Below, one piece after another: positions 1-9,424 of a stretch of 35,774 nt of DNA (position 1 is its first letter; every line of letters begins with the position of its first letter). The notes beneath the pieces were generated by a model. That model made no database searches, had not been told where the DNA came from, and saw nothing but the letters and a program-made list of their open reading frames with translations. The position numbers and the translations under genes are program-made. Origin of the DNA: Chrysochromulina tobinii (taxonomy: Eukaryota > Haptophyta > Prymnesiales > Chrysochromulinaceae); NCBI GenBank assembly GCA_001275005.1, contig JWZX01002598.1, positions 1 through 35,774 of the forward strand, in the 5' to 3' direction.

Positions 1-10
1 CGAAATGGAG

Positions 11-42
<32 letters not shown>

Positions 43-80
43 CGAGAGCGAGGGCGGCGGCGGCGGCGAGGAGGAGGTGG
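1..80. repeat. GGC/GGT-rich microsatellite encoding poly-Pro on the minus strand
   Basis: An imperfect trinucleotide track of GGC, GGT and GAG units. Read on the minus strand it encodes the Ser/Pro-rich tail of the LNR-like protein. Such tracks are length-unstable, so both the reading frame past base 1 and the assembly here deserve caution. Confidence 0.8.
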
Positions 81-915
81 CGGCTCCGGCGGCTCCAAAC
101 TGGACCTCTCGAAGGTAGCATTGGAACATCGCCTGAGAATCTGTGTTGGCGTAAGACGTGATGACTACTTGCCAGCGAGATGCAGTCACTGGGCTGCTAA
201 AGGCGCCATAAGCAAACTCCCCATCGGGGACGGTTGTGAAGTCGGTGTTTGAGCCAGGAACGGTAACAAGTGTCCCTGAAGTGTCCGCATACTTGAGGTG
301 CACCTGCCCGAAGCGATAATGGGTGTTGCCTGCAACACGCCATCGAGAAAACGTGTAGCGAGCACCCATCTCAATAGTGTAGGTATATGGCAATGGTTGG
401 TAGTTCGGTCCAGCAAAGTCGATGGAATTTCCCAGCGGGTTCGAGGTTGTGCCATCAAAGGGAGCCGTGATCGTGCAAAGGTTATAGGAGCACGCATAGG
501 ACACGAGTGGCGAATGCTGTGGTACGGTCCAGCTCGAGCCAGCCCCAGAATAATATGTGATTCCGTTGACAGTGCTTACGGAATGGAGGGATGCCGTGGT
601 GCCCGTAGATGAGGAGGTTCCGGCTGTGGGCGGCGGCGGCGAGCTCTGGCTACGAGGGCCACAATCGTAGCAGTCGGTGCCCAAGCTGCAGATGTTGTAC
701 TCATTTCCGGGGCCGCCATCGTCGCAATCACCGTCATAGGCATAATTGCACGTGTTCGTGCATTGTCCCACCGTGCCGCTCAGCTGGAGGAGGAGGAGAG
801 CAAATGTGAGCATCGAGTGGCGGAGTGAACCAACACGGATCGCACTCAACAGCTTGCGTGCGAGGCCCTTGGCCGGCGTGGCCGGAACGTTAGTAGGTGC
901 GAGTGATGTCATCAT
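1..915 (-). CDS. Secreted Cys-rich (LNR-like) protein with Pro-rich linker, N-terminal part, runs off window
   Basis: The frame is open without a stop from ATG 915 down to base 1, giving 305 codons, so the 3' end lies outside the window. A second start at 813 (Met35) would put the hydrophobic stretch LTFALLLLQLSGTVGQ at the very N-terminus as a normal signal peptide, and I consider it at least as likely. From residue 52 comes a six-cysteine module with the core DGDCDDGGPG and a closing GTDCYDCGPR. It resembles the Lin-12/Notch-type calcium-binding repeats seen in haptophyte surface proteins. A short Pro tract follows, then a beta-rich region of about 170 residues (110-283) whose end (SRWQVVITSY...LREVQF) recalls discoidin/F5-8C-type galactose-binding folds; that is only a resemblance. 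The last 20 residues are almost pure proline. It is probably extracellular, and its ligand is unknown. The start is shared with a divergent gene at 1176. Confidence 0.72.
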
Positions 916-1175
916 TCGTATCTGCGCGAGGGGCGCGCGCGCGTGAGTGTGGTCAGCAAGTGCCCACGGGCTTGGATCGGAGAGAAAGACGAGTGCATTT
1001 TACATTGGTTCGCATATCGCTCGCTTTGTCCCCGCGTCGCTCGCTTTTTGCTGAAGTTTCATACATGTAACTGACCCCTGCAAGCCTCGGAACACTGGGC
1101 TAGTGTGCAGGGTCGTCGCGGAGCCAAAGGTTTCACGGAGCCTTCTACCTTCACAGAACGGGGTGTGCACGAGAA

Positions 1176-2243
1176 ATGCGCTCGCCATCCGAATGCGCGA
1201 AGAATAACACCGTCATCGCGACCATCCTGCGTCCGGGCGCTCTGCCGTCCCTCATGCCCCTCGCAGAGTCGGCCGCTGCTGCGGGTTTCCCGTGCGTGGT
1301 CGTTCAGCCCATGGTGGAGACGTCAACAAGTAGCCCGCTGGTCCATCTGTTGCCTCTTGTGCATCCGCCGCCTCTGCCGCATTCGCGCTGGTGCAACCAA
1401 AGCAACGTTAAGGTGCATGCCGAGTACTGGTCGCGCCGTAGCCAGCTTTTGCGCGCGCGCACGTGGCGATTGCTGCTGGACGCAGGCCTCAATGTTCTCG
1501 GCCTCGACTCTTCACGCAGGCTGAAACGTGATCCGTTGCCTGCATTCGGCGCGCTCCGCACGCGTGCCGATGTGCAGTACGGAGCAGGGGCGGCGCCGGA
1601 CATGATTTCGACGACCCCGGGCTGGTTTTTGAAGCAGGTGGGGTTTCCCATGGGCGTGTGGATCCGCTCGACGCGGGCGACGCGGGCGCTGCTGGCACGC
1701 ACGGAGATACGTGTGAATGGGTGCTCGGATGAGACCCTCTTCACCGAGGAGCTCAATTGGGGTGCCGGGGCCAACGCGACGTGCTGCCACGCGGAGTGCA
1801 TGGCCAAGCTCACGGGCAGCGAGCCAGTGGTGCGCTCGTACGTTCCCCAGACTACCGAGGCCACCTGTGCAGAGGACGGGACAGTGCCTCTCGCTCCGGG
1901 GCCTCCGAAGGCGAGCCGCAACGGTTGGGCCGACTCGCGCGCTCACAATGGGTCTGGGATAAAGCGGTACGGCACAACGCGCGCTGGACTGCCGCTTTAT
2001 CAGCGAGCGTGGAGGGAGGACGCGTATAACACGCTTGCGATTCCCCTGCACAAATTCGGACGCTGCACGGGTCGCGATGCGTCGTGCGTGGGCTTGCATC
2101 CCGACTGTCCGCCGCCGCCGCCGCCGTTCACCAAGGAGATGGCCGTCGCGGGCCGCCGCAAGGAGGCCGAGGCTGCGCGTCTGCGTGGCATCCGCCACCG
2201 CGCCGAGAGGTTGGCTAAGTCGGCCAAGAAGGGGAAGCGATGA
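1176..2243 (+). CDS. Nucleotide-diphospho-sugar transferase-like protein (GT77-type fold), degenerate DxD
   Basis: 355 residues, intronless. An in-frame TAG at 1101 and no ATG between it and 1176 fix the start. Residues about 9-195 follow the plan of the nucleotide-diphospho-sugar transferase family (Pfam Nucleotid_trans): a beta strand near the N-terminus (NTVIATIL), the W..R..LL..LLDAGLNVL helix-strand unit at 85-110, RDP at 118-120, a GWFLKQVG stretch around 150, and DETLFTEEL at 185-193, which matches the conserved DQ..FN..L segment. In active members the metal/UDP-sugar site is DxD; here the equivalent position reads LDSS (110-113), so the second Asp is missing. The C-terminal tail is basic (SAKKGKR) after a run of six prolines. 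No signal peptide is visible, which is odd for a Golgi enzyme; a lost upstream exon is possible. Family assignment is moderately sure and catalytic activity is doubtful. Confidence 0.6.
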   Translation: MRSPSECAKNNTVIATILRPGALPSLMPLAESAAAAGFPCVVVQPMVETSTSSPLVHLLPLVHPPPLPHSRWCNQSNVKVHAEYWSRRSQLLRARTWRLLLDAGLNVLGLDSSRRLKRDPLPAFGALRTRADVQYGAGAAPDMISTTPGWFLKQVGFPMGVWIRSTRATRALLARTEIRVNGCSDETLFTEELNWGAGANATCCHAECMAKLTGSEPVVRSYVPQTTEATCAEDGTVPLAPGPPKASRNGWADSRAHNGSGIKRYGTTRAGLPLYQRAWREDAYNTLAIPLHKFGRCTGRDASCVGLHPDCPPPPPPFTKEMAVAGRRKEAEAARLRGIRHRAERLAKSAKKGKR

Positions 2244-2373
2244 TGGGCGTCGTGCGTATAGCCGTGCGGGGGGGACGTAAGAGGTTTATCAGTGGGGCGC
2301 ATGGAAAATTCGGGCGTCGTGCTGAGCGGTAACGAAACATCGTTCCACTCTCTTTGGACAAGCGCCCGACGCC

Positions 2374-3087
2374 ATGCCTGGCAGCGCGCCCCGCTTGGAC
2401 AAGTACGAGCGGCCGCCGCATGGGCAGTTGACGTTGGAGCAATTTGCCTTAGCGCGGGCGCGCCGAGGCAAGGGCGCCTCCGTCTCTGGTTTGACCTTCC
2501 CACCCCTCACCAAGAACTGGACCTGCAAGTCGGAGGCGTCTTGGCCGGGGGCCGAGTATACGCGCCGCACCCGGCTGAAAAATAAGCTGGACCCTTCGTG
2601 GCAGCTCTCAAAAGCCTTCGAGGAAGAAGTGAAGGAGCTGCTGGGCGACACGTTCAAAGACTGGGAGGACTCGATGAAGCCCACCATTAGCTCCGTGCAC
2701 CGTGGCCAGCCTCCGAGTGAGTCAGGCAACCGGCCCATCCAGCCCAGCTACGTTCTACGCCGCGCCGAGCCCGTCGACGATCTCGGTCAGCCCCTGCCTG
2801 TTGATCTCAAGAGCACGACGATGTCATGTCAGGGATACATCTCCAAGTACCGCTCCAACGAGACGTCGTATACTAAATTTGGGCCGGTGCCTGCGTACCT
2901 TTTCGAAGACTTCGAGGGCCCAGGATTCACGATGGACAAGTGGTTTGAGACGTACGGGCGACCCACCCCAGGTTCGATCAACCTGGGCCCGAAACAGCTG
3001 TACACACACTACCAGAACTCGAGCAAGCGCTGCTGCGGCGAGAGATCGCTGCAGCAGCGCATGATAAAGGGCGTGATCACGAATTGA
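2374..3087 (+). CDS. Unrecognised 237-residue protein
   Basis: A single exon starting at an ATG after a CACTCTCTTTGG pyrimidine-rich leader, 130 bp downstream of the transferase-like gene on the same strand. I recognise no family. The protein is hydrophilic, with no signal peptide or membrane segment. It has an acidic/basic helical stretch at about 80-100 (KAFEEEVKELLGDTFKDWED), an Arg/Pro-rich middle, and a distinctive aromatic C-terminal half with FGPVPAYLFEDFEGPGF around 170-185 and KWFETYGRPTPGS just after it. Codon use is GC-biased like its neighbours, and the opposite frames look like shadows, so I take it as a real gene. Short Pro/Tyr/Gly motifs of this kind occur in axonemal microtubule-associated proteins, but this is only a loose resemblance. 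Confidence 0.6.
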   Translation: MPGSAPRLDKYERPPHGQLTLEQFALARARRGKGASVSGLTFPPLTKNWTCKSEASWPGAEYTRRTRLKNKLDPSWQLSKAFEEEVKELLGDTFKDWEDSMKPTISSVHRGQPPSESGNRPIQPSYVLRRAEPVDDLGQPLPVDLKSTTMSCQGYISKYRSNETSYTKFGPVPAYLFEDFEGPGFTMDKWFETYGRPTPGSINLGPKQLYTHYQNSSKRCCGERSLQQRMIKGVITN

Positions 3088-3955
3088 TGGCTTGAGCAGG
3101 TGGTATGGGCGGTGACGGCTGAGACTGGACCGAAGCATGGCGCACGAGCCTGCGTAGCAGCGAGCACCCCACGATCTTTTGCGCCATTCTCCGCAGAACC
3201 CGCAAAGCTGTACGGCGTGCAGGCAGCACCCTTCCCTGCAGACATATATCGTATAACGTGCGGCGCTCCTACAACCCGCGCTACCGCGTACACGTATTTC
3301 CTAAGGTTTTCATCGTATGATACAATTGAGGTCCACATCACGGTACGCGGTATGGTACGGTATGACAGGCTCCCTGCGTGCGTCTAAAATCTGTATAGCC
3401 TTTTACCGCCGGCCACCCGGGCGCCGGGGCCCCGCCGCCGCGCCGTCCGCGGTAGGCCGGTACCGCCCGCCGGCGCGCACAGTCACCGCCCACGCGCACA
3501 GTGCCAGTGACCGCGCACAGCACACTCACATGATGACGCGATACGGGATACTTACGCCCACCGTGTGCCGCGCAGGCTGGACGCTGCTGGTGCGTGCATG
3601 GGCTCCACCCTCCATATGCTCTCACGTCTCAGGGCCCTATCAGGGCTCAACTCTCACTCTCACGTCTCAGGGACTTAGGCACACGATCGAGGATGCAGAA
3701 TCGTGCGACGAAGTCGACTGATGGCGATCGACGTGCAGGATGAAACGGTCCCCCGCGCCCCGTGGCCATGAGTGTGCTCGTGTCTCCATAGTACGGTACG
3801 CTCTGATTTTGCTCTGGGCATGTGATGGCAGAGTTTGCAGCGCGGTGAGCGCGTTGCAGCTTGAACCGACCACCGTGCAAAGTGCAGAGCGTGCTCGCGT
3901 TGCCACCGGGGATTTCTTAAAGGGGACAAGAACGGAGCCTCGAATCTTGCTGGCC
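3088..3955. other. Convergent intergenic region, no gene seen
   Basis: 868 bp between two gene 3' ends. The small open frames here have low-quality composition and no recognisable motif. The only structure I see is a 16-bp direct repeat at 3619 and 3657, and a run of GGTACGGTAT-like words around 3340-3365. Confidence 0.5.
3619..3672. repeat. 16-bp direct repeat pair
   Basis: CTCTCACGTCTCAGGG occurs at 3619-3634 and again at 3657-3672, 38 bp apart, and is exact in both copies. It lies between converging genes. No transposon features flank it. Confidence 0.85.
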
Positions 3956-5243
3956 TCAAGTCCGATATTGCTGGTTTTGTTGCTCGAGCCTCTGATACTG
4001 CGATTGCAGATACTTGAAACGGGCAGCAGTTTCGTGCATCTCGCGCTGCAGCGTCATCGCGAGATCTGCTGTCGGGTGACTTTCGATTGTTGGCGGCTTC
4101 GATGCCGGCGGCTTCGCTATCGGCCGAGGAGGTGGTTGAGGAGGTGGTTGGGAAGATGGCGCCTTGGCTTTGGGCGGTGGCGGAGGTGCCGATGACACCG
4201 ACTCTGAATCAGAATCGCTGCCAGGTTTTGGCGCTGCCGCGCTGGTGGGAACGGGTTCGTCCTTGCCCAAGAAGCGACCCGATGGCCCACGTGGGCGCCT
4301 GGACGCGTGATCTTGCCGCGAGGGGTGATGCAGCTGCGGTACGTAGCCTCTCTCCACGCGTCTCACCATGAGCTTCATCTTCCATTCGCGCCTCTGCTCG
4401 ATCCGTTTGCGCTGCTTGTCGTTGGTGATGACGGCCCACTTCCGAGGTGGATATGCCGTGTGAACGATACACTCTTTGGTGACCACTCTTACCAACTCGT
4501 CGACCAAAGGGTCCTGCGCCCACTCCTCCTCGTAATGCTCCTCAAGGCGCCGCTTGCTGCGGGATTGCGATAGTGGGGGCTCCTTGAGCGTATTTGGAGG
4601 CGCGTCAGATGCCCCACGAGGGACGTGGACCCTGAAGGATGCTTGCTCGTCGAATGGCTGCGACGGGAAGCTGTAGGCTGGTTGGCCATCAATGTAAGCT
4701 TCTGAATGTGCCTTTTGACCGAAGGGTCGGCCTCCAGGCATCGTTGCCGCTGGCGGTGGCATTGGGGCTGGTCTGCTGCCGGGACCAGCCCACGTACGTG
4801 CGTTAGGCGGCACCTTGGCGGATACACGCTGCGATGCCATCGATGGATGGTACGTATGGCCCACATGCAGCAGACGATCCGCAGGTGGAGGCACCTTGTG
4901 CAGACGCTCGTGCAGCCGCAAGAGCTGTCGCTGCACCTGGCCTGATGTTTCGGACGTGCGATCATTATCGTGCGTGCCCAGGTTCCCTGGCAGAGTCTCC
5001 GACGGCAGCCCAATGTCCTCGCACATCATCTGCGAGCGCCGTCGCGCATGCACACGGGAGGGGATGGGACAGGTCAGTTCCGGCCAACGGAGCCCGAGCC
5101 CTACGGGTTCTGGCTTCTGGGTGAGGCTGAACATGCTGTCGAGACTGGCTCGACGGCGAGTTAGTCTGACGCAATGGGAAGGGCTTTTGTCCTCGGGATG
5201 GCTGCGCACGCACCAGGAGCTCTTCGTTGGCGTGGAGGGCCAT
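3956..5243 (-). CDS. Divergent NF-YA (CCAAT-binding factor subunit A)-like protein
   Basis: In the frame 5365-3956, residues 315-366 carry the two halves of the NF-YA core. The first is the subunit-association helix pattern N.KQ..RI..RR...K..L. The second is a DNA-contact helix with SRQDHASRRPRGPSGRFL, matching the canonical SRH.HA.RR.RG..GRF. NF-YA joins the NF-YB/NF-YC histone-fold dimer and inserts its A2 helix into CCAAT boxes. Here the canonical SRHxH is SRQDH, and one extra residue sits before the SR. The C-terminus is Pro-rich, then a short coiled coil (QREMHETAARFKYLQSQYQRLEQQ). The 5' end is uncertain. A second frame upstream (IIETIEQEMALHANEELL) joins in phase across a 97-nt intron, 5213-5117, with donor GTGCGT, branch ACTAAC and acceptor CCCAG. 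ATG 5243 is the first in-frame start of that exon, but its frame is open to about 5340, so another 5' exon may exist. Confidence 0.6.
5117..5213 (-). other. Predicted 97-nt spliceosomal intron in NF-YA-like gene
   Basis: On the minus strand the donor is CTG|GTGCGT, a perfect ACTAAC branch site lies about 45 nt before the acceptor, and the acceptor is CACCCAG|AAG. Removing it joins two frames that both look coding and that otherwise conflict. The length matches the 97- and 101-nt introns inferred in the EF-hand gene. Confidence 0.5.
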
Positions 5244-5365
5244 TTCCTGCTCGATCGTCTCAATAATAGCTCGATGGTCGGGTGTGCGGGAAGCCACAGA
5301 TCTTCGGGTCGCTGAAGGATGGTGGCGAGTCGCGCGGCAGGCTTACGGAATTCGGAATTCGTCAC

Positions 5366-5904
5366 ATAGTAATCTTAATGACATTTTCCGAGATCGTCCT
5401 GGACGCGCGCAAATCTCAAAACCATACCACACTCTCCCCTGGATGCCGGGGAAGAAAGGTAGAAAAAGGGGGGACCGTCACAGCTCACAGGGACACTCTC
5501 ACACTCAGGCCTAGCTTGAGGCCTAGAAGCTACAAAATTGCGAAATTGGCCCCGCGCGTGCAGCGCCCGGCGCGGCGCCCCCGCGTCCGCGCGCGGTTCG
5601 TTCCATGACCCCATGCATGACCCCCCATGAACCTAGGGAGCCAGCTACGGAGCGACGAAGTTACAGTAAACGAAGGATTCGAAAACCTGGTCGTGCGTTA
5701 TACCCCTTCCCCCCTGGCCGGGCTACTGATGGCTCCGCTGTCTGTCTCTTCACGCGGTGGTTCACGGCCGCTTAACCGTTGGGGTCAAGCGGCAGGAAAT
5801 TCCTTCGGGAACAAATCGGTGTGAAGATGCGCCTTATCAAGGACGCGCTAAGGCGACCGGGCGGGGCTAAGCTATAAGCGGCCCGGCCCGGCGGCTGATC
5901 GAGT
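5366..5904. other. Divergent promoter region between NF-YA-like gene and APC5
   Basis: About 540 bp between divergent genes. It may hide the first exon of the NF-YA-like gene, because that reading frame has no upstream ATG. A small repeat, AGGCCTAG, occurs twice around 5504-5526. No RNA gene or convincing TATA element was found. Confidence 0.4.
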
Positions 5905-8900
5905 ATGGCTGTGATAATAGGGGGTCCGGGGGTCCCCGAGCTAATGGTAACCGCATCCGTATGTACGCCGGTCCGGTGTCTTGGGCTGAGGCGGCGCGCA
6001 TCCTCCGGCTTTTCGCTCTTTGCCAGAGGATTGACGCCTCGCGGCATCGCGCTCGGCCATCTCATCGACCTGTACACAAACCCGACGTTGCTCGACCTGC
6101 CCGATCGACAGCGGCTCGCACTTGTGCTCATCGAGCAGGTTAGCCTACATCCCGCAAAGTCGGCCATCGAGCCGGGGCTAGCCGACCTGCGCGCAGCGAT
6201 CGCGCCACTGCCAGCCTGCCTGTGGGAGGAGTTTCAGTTGAAACTGATTGGGCTGACCGAGCCGGATGACCTTTGGGACCTCATGGAAACTCTCTTGGCG
6301 CTGCTTCAACCGCCGCTCATCGAGCCACACGAGATCGAGGGCCCCTTTACCATCGACCGCTCTTCGCTGCTTGGGCTGTACGTTCGGCGCATCCACCTAG
6401 CGTTCCGTGAAACTACCTTTGAGGAGCTGTGCACCCTCGTGACGCACTTTGGCCAGTGGGTCACCGCCGCGAACGCGCCCGAGGCATCGGAGGAGCCCGC
6501 AGTCGACGATGCGGTGGCGGCGGCAGCCCCTCCGCCATGGCAGTATTTGCTGCCCGCGTCGCAGCTGGAACAGCACGTGCACCAGCTGGTGCGGCTCGTG
6601 GAGGAGGGCCTGAGCGAGCTGCCGGCGGGCAGCTTGCCGCTCAAGCGCCAGGTGCAGCAGCTGCTGCTACTCGCGCCCAACGTGCCGCAGGTCCATTACC
6701 TCGATCTGCTCTGCCACCTCCAAGACAAGGCTTACGAAGACGCACTCGGGGCATTCCATCGGTACTTCGATAAGGTGCGCGCGGCGTCATCGGGTGCCGG
6801 CGCCGGCGGCGGCGCTGCCGCTGGCGCGCCCGCGCTGAGCCGCGACAGCACGCGTGCTCCGATCCAATGGGCCAGCCTCAATCTGGCTCGACTGCAGCTT
6901 GTGTTCGCGCATAAGGAGCACGCGCTCGCGGCGATCCAGGAGGCGGTGCGCTCGGCGCAGCAGCACGAGGATAACGTGTGCCTCGCGTACGCGCTGCTCT
7001 GGATGTACGAGGCCCACGCGAGTCCAGGGACCGCCGGTCCGCCCAGGACGTTATATGAGGAGTATGCGGCGGCCGAGGCAGCCGCAGAGGCGGCACGCGC
7101 GAAGCAGCAGCAGCCGGCGGGCGCGGCGGGCGCGGCGGGCGCGGCGGGCACAGCGGGCGCGGCGGGCGCGGCGGGGATGGCTGCGGGCGCGAGCGCGCAC
7201 CAGTCTTGGCCAACTGCTACGCCCCTCTCGAGCGCCGCCTCTGCCTCAAAGCAGCGTGCGCTACTCGAGCGCTGCCTCGCGCGTGCCCACGAGCTCGGGC
7301 TGCCCGAGCTCGTGGCGCTCGCTTCACAATCCCTGGCGCTGCGCGACATCGATGCGGTGGCACAGGCGCGCTTCGGAGCGCCGCTGGAACCGGTGACGCC
7401 CACGTCGGCGGCGCCGGAGCCAGTCGTCAACTTCGGGCGCGTGCCATGCTTGCCACCTGTGCCCCTCGCGTTGCCAGGTGCGCTGATTGCCATTGATTGC
7501 ATCTGATTGCCGCTGATTGCCTTTGATTGCCGTTGATTGCCGCCACCTGCGCCCCTCGCGTTGCCAGGTGCGCTGCCCTCGCTCGCGTCAGCGCAGCCGC
7601 CACCCCTGCACGTGTGGGCGGCGCTGCGCTGCGGCGCCGAGGGGTGCGGCGGCGCGTCGCAGCTCGTGCGAGCGTGCGCCTGGGAGCACTTCGGCGACAC
7701 ACGCCTCGCGGGGCTCGCAGCTTCGCTCCAGCTTCGCTTCCACAAGCCCGCGAGCCTCAGCGGGCGCGCCGTGGCGGCGCTGCCGCCGCCCGCGCCACCC
7801 TCGGCCGTGTTGGCGGCGGGCGCGCCGGCCGACGGTGCGCCCGCGCCTCAGCGGCCTCTGATCGTCGGCATCGACCTTTCACGCCCGACGCAGACCGACC
7901 GTGTGCTCGCCGCATGTAAGCTGGCCGTGCTCGCTTTCGGTCCTAAAGGCGAAGAGGGCGCACTGCAGATGCTCGTGCAGCTCCGTCCCCACTGCGCCGC
8001 GCCGCCGCTGTTCGCCCTCTGGCGGCAGCACACGCTCGAGGTGCTCGTGCGTGGCGCCGTGCTACGTGGCGAGCAGCGGCGCGCCTCGGAGTTCCTCGCG
8101 CTCCAGAAGAAGGAGGTGGCCGCTCAGCACGGCGCCTCGGACGTGACCTGGGCCGCTGAGCTCGAACTCCTCATCCAGCAGGGTGAGAACTTTCAGGCGA
8201 TCTGCAAGGCGGCTGACCTCGAGAAGACGCGCCCGCTGGGCAAGGCGGGTGGGCTCGCTTGCCCGCGCGCCACGATCAAGCTCGCCATGGCGAAGGCGCA
8301 TGCCCTCGGCGGCGATCCCCTCAATGCCATGCCTCACGCCCTCACGGCCATCGCGCTCGCCGAGCAGGCGTCGCTGCAGTCCGTGTACGCCTCGGCGGCG
8401 CTCCAGCTCGCTGGAGGTGCAGCTCGAGCTCGATCCGCCGCGCGCGCTCGCCCTGCTGCACAAGGTGCGCCCACAGGTGATGCGCAACGGCTCCACCTAC
8501 CAGGCGGCGCAGCTCCAGGCACTCACCGCGCACTGCCGGCTCGCGCAGCTGCCGGACTTTAACGCGACGACGCCGCCGCAGCTGCAGCCGCTGCGCACCC
8601 ACATCCTACCGGCCATTCGAGACGCTCTCAACGGGTTCGTCAAGCTGCGCTGCCACAACGAGGTGGCGCAGCTCCTGTACCTTCGTGCTCGCATCTGGAA
8701 CTCTCTCACAGACGTGGAGGCCGACGCCCTCGACCAGCGCGACCGTGACGCCGAGCTCTTCTGCCGCGCCGAGGAGGAGGCGAAGCGGGCGGCCATGCGG
8801 CCCTCGGGTGCCGTCTTCGAGTACGCGGAGCCCGGCGTGCTCGAGGCGCACCTGCAGAGGCTCAAGGAGCTCGACGCCGAGGCGGCCACCCTCTATGCAT

Positions 8901-8914
8901 CGGCCAGCACTTGA
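5905..8914 (+). CDS. ANAPC5: Anaphase-promoting complex subunit 5 (APC5)
   Basis: APC5 is a TPR scaffold subunit of the APC/C ubiquitin ligase that drives mitotic exit. The N-terminal helical domain contains LLGLYVRRIHLAFRETTFEEL (about 154-174). The APC5 signature around 262-290 includes the segment ending DALGAFHRYFD, and a TPR at 321-370 includes NLARLQLVFAHKEHALAAIQEA. Together these fit the APC5 TPR family (Pfam ANAPC5) well. Exon 1 (5905-7477) and exon 2 (from 7568) are in the same phase once a 90-nt intron is removed; reading through it hits TGA at 7504. A low-complexity Ala/Gly tract (7115-7177) interrupts the TPR array. At about 8405-8415 the coding frame shifts: VYASAALQLA ends in one frame, and LEVQLELDPPRALALLHKV continues in the next frame to the stop at 8914. 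A 2-nt loss or 1-nt gain explains this better than a 34-nt intron, so it is a sequencing error or a real lesion. The product would be about 970 residues. Confidence 0.85.
7115..7177 (+). repeat. GCGGGC microsatellite encoding Gly-Ala repeats in APC5
   Basis: Imperfect 9-nt units (GCGGGCGCG) encode repeated GAA triplets between two TPR segments. The tract is in frame and is probably a flexible loop. Confidence 0.8.
7478..7567 (+). other. 90-nt APC5 intron lying between duplicated splice-site sequences
   Basis: The donor is GTTGCCAG|GTGCGC at 7478 and the acceptor is the second GTTGCCAG at 7567. A 35-bp segment (7451-7485) recurs at 7541-7575 with two mismatches, so donor and acceptor are offset copies of the same AG|GT-containing sequence, exactly 90 bp apart. 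Removal is phase 1 and restores APC5. The intron interior is occupied by six 10-bp tandem repeats. Confidence 0.75.
7484..7543 (+). repeat. Six tandem copies of a 10-bp repeat TGATTGCCNY inside the APC5 intron
   Basis: Units begin at 7484, 7494, 7504, 7514, 7524 and 7534. Five of the six match TGATTGCC plus a variable dinucleotide, and the second reads TGATTGCATC. The repeat brings TGA codons into all frames, so the segment cannot be coding throughout. Confidence 0.9.
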
Positions 8915-9424
8915 TGGGCGTCGTGATGGGCGGCCTCGCTCCAGGCAGCCCGTGGCCGCGCATGCGTTCCGTACGACGGCCCGAGCGTGCAGGAGTGTGG
9001 CCGTGCGGGGACGATGGCCGGGCCGTTAACGGGGCCGGGCTTGACTGTCGAACCGCCGAACGCCCCGTGGGCCGCACGACAACAGGAACACGCACGCACT
9101 CACACACATTCATACCCACTGCCCGAAATGGGATCTGATTGCAATATCTATGGCTCGAATAACGAGAACGCGGCGGCTGCCTCTGGGGGTTGTAGCGAGT
9201 GAGCGAGCGGATTCAGAGAGCGAAGAGTGACGAGAAGAGGGCATCGCCTGGGCGCGGCGTGCCCCGTTGCGAGATGAGTCGACGACCGCCCACCTGAAAC
9301 TCATCCACCTGTGTGTTTCGTCGCACCAGCGCGGGGGGACCGCGACGAAACTGTCTGACTAACGCACCAGCAGTTCTGTGTTCACAAGAAAGCCCCCCAG
9401 GGGACGGACAACGGCTTCAAAAAC
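8915..9424. other. Intergenic region between APC5 and the RJL gene, nothing recognised
   Basis: 510 bp. It probably holds the APC5 3' UTR and the RJL promoter. A CA-rich stretch lies around 9085-9120. No frames with recognisable motifs. Confidence 0.4.

Noticed and set aside
3548-3555. ATACTTAC, the 5' start of U1 snRNA
   Set aside because: Only eight bases match; the following sequence lacks the U1 stem I and the Sm site.
5672-5690. T-loop-like GGTTTTCGAATCC on the minus strand, a possible tRNA
   Set aside because: The five-base T stem does not pair and no acceptor, D or anticodon arm can be drawn around it.
6732-7745. 337-residue minus-strand frame opposite APC5
   Set aside because: Low-complexity Ala/Ser/Pro sequence that depends on the APC5 Ala/Gly tract and the 10-bp repeats; no domain.
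8372-8405. A 34-nt intron (GTGTAC...GGAG) to resolve the APC5 frame change
   Set aside because: Shorter than any other intron here, no branch site, and it would delete conserved helix residues; a small indel is simpler.
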